Of a DNA stretch of 64,000 nucleotides, positions 57,490 through 64,000 are shown piece after piece. The position numbers and the translations under genes are program-made. This stretch comes from Enterobacter sp. ENT03 (lineage in GTDB: Bacteria > Pseudomonadota > Gammaproteobacteria > Enterobacterales > Enterobacteriaceae). Below the pieces are notes generated by a model that saw only the letters and a program-made list of their open reading frames with translations, had not been told where the DNA came from and searched no databases. The stretch lies in contig NZ_JAHUXA010000010.1 in the NCBI RefSeq assembly GCF_019218745.1, positions 97,806 to 161,805 of the forward strand, written 5' to 3'. How positions within the stretch are numbered: the first letter of the stretch is position 1; the number at the start of each line of letters is the position of its first letter.

Positions 57490-60276
57490 TTAGTGCGCCT
57501 GATCCCAGTTTTCACCGCTCCCGACTTCCACCAGCAACGGCACATCCAGTGTGGTGCTGTTTTCCATTAGCTCATGGATCTTTTTAGATACCGCCTCGAC
57601 GTCATCTTTGTGCACTTCGAACACCAGTTCATCGTGAACCTGCATGATCATGCGCACGCGCGGTTTTTCCGTTTCTAACCAGCGATCGACGGCAATCATC
57701 GCCCGTTTGATGATGTCTGCGGCAGTGCCCTGCATCGGCGCGTTAATCGCCGCACGTTCAGCACCAGCACGGCGCGCGCCATTGCTGGATTTGATGTCCG
57801 GCAAATAGAGACGACGCCCGTCCAGCGTTTCCACGTAACCCTGCTCTTTGGCCTGTGCGCGGGTACGTTCCATGTATTCCTGCACGCCCGGGTAGCGCTC
57901 AAAATACAGGTCCATATACTTCTGCGATTCGCGGCGCGGAATATTGAGCTGGCGGGACAAGCCGAAGGCGCTCATCCCGTAGATCAAACCAAAGTTAATG
58001 GCTTTGGCGCTGCGGCGCTGTTCATTGGATACGCTTTCCAGCGGCACCCCGAACACTTCTGCCGCGGTCGCGCGGTGAATATCTTTCCCTTCCGCAAAGG
58101 CTGACAACAGGCCTTTATCGCGCGACAGATGCGCCATAATGCGCAGCTCGATTTGCGAGTAGTCGGCAGAGACAATCAGGTAATCTTCCGGCGCGATAAA
58201 TGCCTGACGGATACGCCGCCCTTCCTCGTTGCGCACCGGGATGTTCTGCAGGTTTGGATCGGTCGAGGACAGCCTGCCCGTCGCGGTCACCGCCTGATGA
58301 TAAGAGGTGTGTACGCGGCCGGTTTTAGGGTTAATCATCAGCGGCAGCTTGTCGGTGTAGGTTGATTTCAGCTTCGACAGCCCGCGATGCTCAAGAATGA
58401 TTTTCGGCAGCGGGTAGTCCAACGCCAGCTCTTCCAGCACTTCTTCAGACGTAGACGGCGCACCGCCCGGCGTTTTCTTCAGCGGCTTAATACCCTGTTT
58501 TTCGAACAGGATGGTCTGCAGCTGCTTGGTGGAGGCCAGGTTAAACGGCTCGCCAGCAATGTCGTGAGCAATTTTCTCAAGCTCCGCCAGACGCAGCGTG
58601 ATTTCGCCGGAATGCTTGTGCAGTACCGCCGGATCGATTTTTACGCCGTTGCGCTCAATGCGCGACAGCACTGGCACCAGCGGCATTTCGATATTGTTGA
58701 AAATATTCAGTGGACCGGCGTGCTGTTGTAGCTTCGGCCACATTTTCAGATGCAGTTGCAGCGTGACGTCAGCATCTTCAGCGGCGTAGCGACCGGCCTG
58801 CTCCAGATCGATCTGATTAAAGGTCAGCTGGTTTTTGCCTTTACCGGCAATCTGCTCAAAAGTGATAGTGGTGTGCTTCAGCCAGCGATCGGCGAGGGTA
58901 TCCATATCATGTCGCCCCACCACGCTGTCCAGAATGTATGATTCCAGCATGGTATCGAAAGCGATGCCGCGCAGCTCAATACCGTAATTTTGCAGGATCC
59001 CACGGTCGAATTTCAGGTTTTGCCCGACCTTCAGCACCTTTTCATCTTCCAGCAGCGGCGTCAGCAGCTCAAGCGCGCGTTCACGGGCGATTTGCTCCGG
59101 CGCATCCAGATAGTCATGGGCAACGGGAATGTAAATCGCAACGCCGGGTTCCACTGCAAAAGAGAGTCCCACCAGATTAGCGCTGACGTTTTCCAGGCTG
59201 TCGGTTTCGGTATCAAAGGCGAGAACCGGTGCTTTTTGCAGACGCGGGATCCAGGCTTTTAATGTCTCCTCGTCGAGAATGGTCAGATAATTATCCGGGG
59301 AGAGCACGGTAGCGGGCTCATCGTCTTCTTCGACAACGACGGCGGCTTCAAACGGTCTGGCCGGGGATTTAGCGCCTCTGACCTGCAACCATTTCCCGGC
59401 TTCCAGATCGGCCGTCCAGCGTTTGAATTCGTATTTCTGGAACATCGCCATCAGCTCTTCAACGGCGGGTGCCTGGACTTCAAGCTTGTCACAGGTAAGT
59501 TCCAGCTCGACGTCCGTTTTGATGGTGGCCAGCTGATAAGAGAGGTATGCCACCTCTTTGTTTTGTTCCAGTTTCGCGGCCATGGTTTTTGCGCCACGGA
59601 ATGAGAGAGCGGCAATTTTATCCGACTCGGCATACAGCGTATCCAGCCCGCCCAGGCCCTGTAACAACGCTTGAGCGGTTTTCTCACCCACGCCTGGCAC
59701 ACCCGGAATGTTATCCGAGGAATCACCCATCAGGGCGAGGAAGTCGATAATCAGCTCCGGCGGTACGCCGTATTTGTTCACCACCTCTTCCGGACCAAGA
59801 ATAGTATTGCTCATGGTATTGATCAGCGTGATCCCTGGCGTGACCAGCTGCGCCATGTCTTTATCACCGGTGCTGATCAGCACCGGGCGGCCCATTTTTT
59901 CGGCTTCACGCGCCAGGGTGCCGATGACGTCATCGGCTTCAACACCAGACACCGCCATTAACGGCAGGCCCATTGCTTTTACCATCGCATGCAGCGGTTC
60001 GATTTGCGCACGCAGATCGTCCGGCATCGGCGGTCGGTGAGATTTGTAATGTTCAAACAACTCGTCGCGGAAGGTCTTGCCCTTGGCATCAAACACCACA
60101 GCAGCATGCGTCGGCTGGTACTGAAGGATCAGGCTTCTGAGCATATTCAGCACACCGTACATCGCACCGGTTGGTTCACCGGCGCTGTTAGTCAGCGGCG
60201 GAAATGCATGGTAAGCGCGATAAAGGTAAGACGAGCCGTCAACAAGGATAAGTGGGTTTTCTGGGATCTGAACCAT
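57490..60276 (-). CDS. polA: DNA polymerase I
   Basis: 928 residues as in E. coli. The 5'-3' exonuclease (1-~290) has [16 protein letters not shown] and VSGVEADD; the 3'-5' exonuclease (~324-517) has its metal ligands in FDTETDSL; the polymerase domain (~521-928) has motif A DYSQIELR, motif [12 protein letters not shown] and motif [10 protein letters not shown]. All three activities look intact. Confidence 0.98.
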   Translation of the reverse strand: MVQIPENPLILVDGSSYLYRAYHAFPPLTNSAGEPTGAMYGVLNMLRSLILQYQPTHAAVVFDAKGKTFRDELFEHYKSHRPPMPDDLRAQIEPLHAMVKAMGLPLMAVSGVEADDVIGTLAREAEKMGRPVLISTGDKDMAQLVTPGITLINTMSNTILGPEEVVNKYGVPPELIIDFLALMGDSSDNIPGVPGVGEKTAQALLQGLGGLDTLYAESDKIAALSFRGAKTMAAKLEQNKEVAYLSYQLATIKTDVELELTCDKLEVQAPAVEELMAMFQKYEFKRWTADLEAGKWLQVRGAKSPARPFEAAVVVEEDDEPATVLSPDNYLTILDEETLKAWIPRLQKAPVLAFDTETDSLENVSANLVGLSFAVEPGVAIYIPVAHDYLDAPEQIARERALELLTPLLEDEKVLKVGQNLKFDRGILQNYGIELRGIAFDTMLESYILDSVVGRHDMDTLADRWLKHTTITFEQIAGKGKNQLTFNQIDLEQAGRYAAEDADVTLQLHLKMWPKLQQHAGPLNIFNNIEMPLVPVLSRIERNGVKIDPAVLHKHSGEITLRLAELEKIAHDIAGEPFNLASTKQLQTILFEKQGIKPLKKTPGGAPSTSEEVLEELALDYPLPKIILEHRGLSKLKSTYTDKLPLMINPKTGRVHTSYHQAVTATGRLSSTDPNLQNIPVRNEEGRRIRQAFIAPEDYLIVSADYSQIELRIMAHLSRDKGLLSAFAEGKDIHRATAAEVFGVPLESVSNEQRRSAKAINFGLIYGMSAFGLSRQLNIPRRESQKYMDLYFERYPGVQEYMERTRAQAKEQGYVETLDGRRLYLPDIKSSNGARRAGAERAAINAPMQGTAADIIKRAMIAVDRWLETEKPRVRMIMQVHDELVFEVHKDDVEAVSKKIHELMENSTTLDVPLLVEVGSGENWDQAH

Positions 60277-60666
60277 GATGTCCGTGCCTGTTTATTAAAT
60301 TATGGTTAAAGGATGCCACAGACCGGCGCAAACTTCAGTTTTTCGCCGAATTTGCAGTAAAAGATTTGTGGATCCACGGGATCGCTCGCAACGTTATTCT
60401 GTGGATAAGTTTGTGAATTATTTCTTGCGCTCTGGATAATTGTGCTTTTCAAACATTCGTTCTTTTAAAAATATCTTTTATATTCAATAAAATGTAAGCA
60501 TTAATAAGATCGTTATTGCGGATCGATGACAATTTACTCCATGTGGATATAAGCATTTGCTCTGAGCGCAGATCGGGCCAATGGGTTGTAAAAGGAGGGA
60601 ATGATCGTAAAACGCGGCGTTAGCAGGAAAAGGACAACGCCGATCGATGACCGGCGCTGTTAAAAC
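60277..60666. other. polA upstream region with DnaA-box-like sites; yihG and yihF absent
   Basis: A 390-bp gap without a gene. In E. coli yihG and yihF lie here. A consensus DnaA box TGTGGATAA is at 60410-60418, with one-mismatch copies at 60367-60375 and 60542-60550. The left part carries the polA promoter region on the minus strand; the right part holds the dsbA terminator. Confidence 0.65.
60634..60660 (-). terminator. dsbA terminator
   Basis: A 9-bp stem with one G-T pair (60634-60642 with 60652-60660), followed on the minus strand by CCTTTTCC. It lies 7 bp after the dsbA stop. Confidence 0.7.
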
Positions 60667-61290
60667 TTACTTCAGCGAAACGAGGTGCTTAACGGTATCA
60701 GCATATTGCTGGACAAAAACGTCCATATTGCTGGTATCCATACCCTGCGGATTGAGTTGATATTTACCGTTAACGAACATGGCCGGTACGCCCTGCAGTT
60801 GCAGATCGGCGGCGGCTTTCTCCTGCTGTGCAACCAGCGATTTCACCACGAAGCTGTTTAACGCAGCATCGTAATCTTCGCCTTTCACGCCTGCATCGAC
60901 AAACACTTTACGAATATCAGCAACGTTCTGCACAGTCTGGGTTTTCTGTACCGCTTCGAACATAGGGGCTGTGATTTTATCTTCCACGCCCAGCGCCATC
61001 GCGACAGCCCATGCCTGTGTTAAATCCTTGCCCAGCGGGCCGAGGAATTCCACATGATATTTGGTCATTTTGGTGCCTTCCGGCAGCGTTTTCTTCACGG
61101 CATCAGAGATGTGCCACACGCGTTCAAAATCGTAGCAGTGCGGGCAATAGAACGAGAAAAACTCCAGAACCTGAGGCTCTCCGGCTACGGGTTTATCAAG
61201 GGTCGTATATTGCTTGCCATCGGTGAACTGCGCAGCGGAAGCGCTGAATGCCAGTATCATTCCTGCCAGCGCCAGCCAAATCTTCTTCAT
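60667..61290 (-). CDS. dsbA: Periplasmic thiol:disulfide oxidase DsbA
   Basis: Introduces disulfide bonds into exported proteins. 207 residues; signal peptide [19 protein letters not shown] (1-19); thioredoxin fold with active site CPHC (Cys49 and Cys52 of the precursor) and cis-Pro in GVPAMFVNG. It follows srkA by 26 bp, as in E. coli. Confidence 0.97.
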   Translation of the reverse strand: MKKIWLALAGMILAFSASAAQFTDGKQYTTLDKPVAGEPQVLEFFSFYCPHCYDFERVWHISDAVKKTLPEGTKMTKYHVEFLGPLGKDLTQAWAVAMALGVEDKITAPMFEAVQKTQTVQNVADIRKVFVDAGVKGEDYDAALNSFVVKSLVAQQEKAAADLQLQGVPAMFVNGKYQLNPQGMDTSNMDVFVQQYADTVKHLVSLK

Positions 61291-61316
61291 GTTAATGCTC
61301 TCCTGGATGTTTCACG

Positions 61317-62303
61317 TTAATACATGGGGGTTAATTGCAGAGGCGGCTCACGAAGAACCTTAACCTGCTCAATAAAAGTCATGGTTTGCTGATGCCAGTA
61401 ATCTTCCCCTGTCAGCCACGGGAAGTTTCTGGGGAACGCGGGGTCTCCCCAACGTCTGATGAGCCACGCCAGGTAATAGACCTGCCGCATGGCGCGTAAT
61501 GGCTCAATAAGTGCCAGTTCGTCAGTATTGAACTCACTGAACTCTTCATAGGCTTCAATGATCATTTCCAGCTGCATGCGCTGTTCGGCTTTATCGCCGT
61601 TAAGCAGCATCCACAGATCCTGTATTGCCGGGCCGTTGCGCGCGTCATCTAAATCAACAAACAGCGGGCCATCACGCCACAGAATATTGCCGGCATGACA
61701 GTCTCCGTGCAGACGCAGCTGGGTAAAGCGGTTATGCCATTGCCCCATGACTTCGTCGATCAGCGTATCAGTAGCGCGCAGGAAAGCGTCTTTAAGCCCG
61801 GAGGGGATCAACGCGGCGTTTTCAAAAACGGCACGAGGTTCAAGCAGGTATTCATTAACGCCGATTTCCGGGCGGAAGGCAAAACACGTTTTGCGCCCGG
61901 TCTGGTGCAGTCGGCCCAGATAGCGGCCAACCCATTCCATTTGATCGAGGCTGTCGGACTCAAACTGCCGACCACCGAGGCTGGGAAAGACAGCATAATA
62001 AAAACCCTGATGGGTGAGCAGTGTCTGACCGTTAAACGAAATGGGGGCAGCAACAGGAACCTCATCGCTCAGCAGTGCCTCTGCAAACTGGTGCTCTTCG
62101 CGGATTTGATCCGCAGACCAGCGCTGAGGACGGTAGAATTTCACCACAAAGCGGCGACGATCTTCATCCTGGAACTGATAGACACGGTTTTCATAGCTGT
62201 TAAGCGGGGTGAGACCAGAATCAACCCGGATCCCCTGCGCGAACAGCGCATCCATGATGGTATCCGGGTGTAGCGTCTGGAAAGTAAAAGCGTTTTCGGT
62301 CAT
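61317..62303 (-). CDS. srkA: Stress response kinase SrkA (RdoA/YihE)
   Basis: A 328-residue Ser/Thr kinase of the aminoglycoside-phosphotransferase fold, linked to Cpx stress and cell-death control. ATP lysine in FVVKFYRP, catalytic loop LRLHGDCHAGNILW (His-Gly-Asp...Asn), metal Asp in LFVDLDDARNG. Same length and position upstream of dsbA as in E. coli. Confidence 0.96.
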   Translation of the reverse strand: MTENAFTFQTLHPDTIMDALFAQGIRVDSGLTPLNSYENRVYQFQDEDRRRFVVKFYRPQRWSADQIREEHQFAEALLSDEVPVAAPISFNGQTLLTHQGFYYAVFPSLGGRQFESDSLDQMEWVGRYLGRLHQTGRKTCFAFRPEIGVNEYLLEPRAVFENAALIPSGLKDAFLRATDTLIDEVMGQWHNRFTQLRLHGDCHAGNILWRDGPLFVDLDDARNGPAIQDLWMLLNGDKAEQRMQLEMIIEAYEEFSEFNTDELALIEPLRAMRQVYYLAWLIRRWGDPAFPRNFPWLTGEDYWHQQTMTFIEQVKVLREPPLQLTPMY

Positions 62304-62379
62304 CCCAAGTTCCGGAAATTACGGCGAATGACTCAGAATATCATTTTGTGGCGATTTCGGTGGCGCCGCTTACAAGCTT

Positions 62380-62649
62380 TTACTCTTTAATTACGCCACG
62401 CGCGCGCAGCAGGGCGGTTTTGAAATCCTCTTCGTAATCTTTCTGGATCCCCGGGATCACCGCATCTTTCGCAGAATCGCGCATTTTAAGTTGGTAGATC
62501 AGAATATCGTCAGAAAGGTCAGCAAGTTCGCCTTCAAAACCTGACTCCTGCGCAAGTTTCTGCAAAAATTGCATCAGGTTAAGTTCCGGCTCTTTTTGCC
62601 AGGCTGGCTGGAGGAGTTCAATGACTTCGTTCAGGCGTTTACATTTCAT
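62380..62649 (-). CDS. yihD: YihD, DUF1040 protein
   Basis: An 89-residue cytoplasmic protein almost identical to E. coli YihD ([40 protein letters not shown]). Small, helical; function not well defined. Own transcription unit between srkA and mobA. AAGGAGCACTGAGC precedes the ATG. Confidence 0.95.
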   Translation of the reverse strand: MKCKRLNEVIELLQPAWQKEPELNLMQFLQKLAQESGFEGELADLSDDILIYQLKMRDSAKDAVIPGIQKDYEEDFKTALLRARGVIKE

Positions 62650-62717
62650 GCTCAGTGCTCCTTACTTTTGATTAAAGACACGTTAGCAGGGTCAAACCCA
62701 CAATAAAAGAGGCGATA

Positions 62718-63305
62718 TTGGTGAATCAGTCTGAGGCTATCACCGGCGTTGTGCTGGCGGGCGGTAAAGCCACGCGCATGGGCGGCAAAGATAAGGGATT
62801 ACTGGAGCTTAACGGCCAGCCGTTATGGCAGCATGTTGCCGGTAAACTGGCCGGGCAGGTAGATACTGTGGTCATCAGCGCTAACAGGAATCTGGCGGTT
62901 TATCAGGCAAGCGGTTATCCGGTCATTCAGGATTCATTGCCTGATTTTCCTGGCCCGCTGGCGGGAATGCTTGCCGTCATGCAGCAGGTGAACAGCGAGT
63001 GGTTTCTGTTTTGCCCTTGTGATACGCCAACCATTCCTGAGGATCTGGCAACGCGGCTGCGGGCCGGTCTTAACAGTGCGCCTGCCGTATGGGTATTCGA
63101 TGGCGAGCGCGATCATCCGGCTATTGCGCTGATGCACCGGCAACTTGTCCCTTTCCTGACAGACTATCTGGCATCCGGCGAACGGCGCGTGATGGTGGCT
63201 TTGCGTCAGGCCGGGGGAAAAGCGGTAGATTGCAGCGACATAAAATCTGCTTTTATTAACGTCAACACGCCAGAAGATCTGGCCCGCAGGCAGGAACATC
63301 AATGA
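62718..63305 (+). CDS. mobA: Molybdenum cofactor guanylyltransferase MobA
   Basis: Joins GMP from GTP to molybdopterin to make the MGD cofactor needed by formate dehydrogenases such as FdoG. 195 residues; nucleotide-binding motif [16 protein letters not shown] at about 14-29; [19 protein letters not shown] with the metal-binding Asp. Start codon taken at GTG 62718. Confidence 0.96.
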   Translation: MVNQSEAITGVVLAGGKATRMGGKDKGLLELNGQPLWQHVAGKLAGQVDTVVISANRNLAVYQASGYPVIQDSLPDFPGPLAGMLAVMQQVNSEWFLFCPCDTPTIPEDLATRLRAGLNSAPAVWVFDGERDHPAIALMHRQLVPFLTDYLASGERRVMVALRQAGGKAVDCSDIKSAFINVNTPEDLARRQEHQ

Positions 63306-63805
63306 TACCTTTACTGGCGATTGCCGCCTGGAGCGGGAGCGGTAAAACGACGCTACTGAAAGCGCTGATCCCCATCTTGTGTGCCAGAGGAGTACGTCCG
63401 GGGATCATCAAACACACGCACCACAATATGGATGTCGATAAACCCGGTAAAGACAGCTATGAACTGCGAAAGGCGGGCGCAGCGCAAACGCTGGTTGCCA
63501 GCCAGCAACGCTGGGCGCTCATGACCGAGACACCAGAAGAACCGGCGCTGGATCTGGCGTATCTCGCCAGCCGTATGGACAGCAGTAAGCTTGATATTAT
63601 TCTGGTAGAGGGTTTTAAGTATGAGCCCACAGCAAAAATCGTTCTTTTCCGTAGTACTGCCGGTCACGATGTTGATGAACTGACGCTTGATGAGCATGTG
63701 GTTGCTGTTGCCAGCGATATTGCGTTAAACGTGAACATCCCTACGCTGGATTTGAATGATGTTGAGGCAATTGCAGACTTTATTCTGGCATGGATGAAAG
63801 GCTGA
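63302..63805 (+). CDS. mobB: MGD synthesis adapter GTP-binding protein MobB
   Basis: A 167-residue P-loop protein ([15 protein letters not shown], Walker A at about 9-17) that binds GTP and assists MobA but is not essential. [23 protein letters not shown] and VEGFKYE are typical. It overlaps mobA by 4 bp. Confidence 0.95.
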   Translation: MIPLLAIAAWSGSGKTTLLKALIPILCARGVRPGIIKHTHHNMDVDKPGKDSYELRKAGAAQTLVASQQRWALMTETPEEPALDLAYLASRMDSSKLDIILVEGFKYEPTAKIVLFRSTAGHDVDELTLDEHVVAVASDIALNVNIPTLDLNDVEAIADFILAWMKG

Positions 63806-63840
63806 GATCGCCTTCATATTCATTTTTGAAACACAACGCA

Positions 63841-63866
63841 AAAAGGCCATCCGTGAGGATGGCCTT
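63841..63866 (-). terminator. rrn operon terminator
   Basis: A 10-bp stem AAGGCCATCC/GGATGGCCTT (63843-63852 with 63857-63866) with GTGA loop, followed on the minus strand by TTTTTGCG. It lies 13 bp after the 5S gene. Confidence 0.93.
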
Positions 63867-63878
63867 TCGCTTGATTTG

Positions 63879-63998
63879 ATGCCTGGCAGTTCCCTACTCT
63901 CGCATGGGGAGACCCCACACTACCATCGGCGCTACGGCGTTTCACTTCTGAGTTCGGCATGGGGTCAGGTGGGACCGCCGCGCTAGTGCCGCCAGGCA
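63879..63998 (-). rRNA. rrf: 5S ribosomal RNA
   Basis: A complete 120-nt 5S gene on the minus strand, from TGCCTGGCGG (5' end at 63998) to CTGCCAGGCAT (3' end at 63879). The internal block CCATGCCGAACTCAGAAGTG is invariant in enterobacteria. The rest of the rrn operon lies to the right of the window, matching rrnA next to mobAB in E. coli. Confidence 0.98.
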
Positions 63999-64000
63999 AA

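Overview
The window is chromosomal DNA from a member of the Enterobacteriaceae close to Escherichia, Klebsiella and Enterobacter. The gene order frvABXR - yiiG-like - fdhD/fdoGHI-fdhE - fabY-dtd-yihY-yihX - yih sulfoglycolysis genes - typA - glnALG - hemN - yihI - csrC - engB - spf - polA - dsbA - srkA - yihD - mobAB - 5S rRNA is the E. coli 86-88 min backbone, read with mobAB and the ribosomal operon at the right end. Most proteins match E. coli orthologues in length, and many catalytic residues fall at the same numbers (YihQ R301/W304/D405/D472, YihT K193, YihU R123/K171). The genus cannot be fixed from this window alone.

Layout. Positions 1-5235 hold a raffinose locus on the minus strand: a permease cut by the window edge, alpha-galactosidase, LacI-type repressor and a carbohydrate porin, with two repressor operators before rafA. 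Positions 5792-10482 are the frvABXR phosphotransferase operon. Positions 10539-17397 carry a small periplasmic protein, fdhD and the aerobic selenocysteine formate dehydrogenase operon fdoGHI-fdhE. Positions 17436-20410 are an accessory insert: an AT-rich gene pair (a small protein-kinase-fold protein and an unknown partner), a decayed copy of the fabY 3' end, and an esterase gene whose promoter carries a LexA box. Positions 20569-23454 are the fabY-dtd-yihY-yihX operon, followed by an AlbA/Schlafen-type gene with an in-frame tandem repeat.

Positions 25195-46274 are the most interesting part. A LacI regulator and a sodium-type symporter diverge from a seven-gene operon: IlvD-type dehydratase, HpcH/HpaI aldolase, aldose epimerase, SMP-30 lactonase, YihU-like reductase, SDR dehydrogenase and TauE/SafE exporter. 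This is the enzyme set of a sulfo-Entner-Doudoroff route for sulfoquinovose. It lies next to a nearly complete sulfo-EMP cluster (yihW, yihV, yihU, yihT, yihS, yihQ, yihP, yihO; yihR is missing). The genome therefore appears to encode two sulfoquinovose catabolic pathways side by side, probably sharing the sulfoquinovosidase YihQ, the importers and perhaps the exporter. Between them sits a three-gene AT-rich type VI secretion cassette: Hcp, a Tlde1-like L,D-transpeptidase toxin and a small membrane protein that is probably its immunity protein.

The right third is housekeeping: dinD between two copies of the typA terminator, typA, the nitrogen-regulated glnA-glnL-glnG genes with their sigma-54 promoter and NtrC sites, the small protein gene yshB, hemN, yihI, the sRNAs CsrC and Spot 42, engB, polA, dsbA, srkA, yihD, mobA, mobB and a complete 5S rRNA gene that closes an rrn operon continuing beyond the window.
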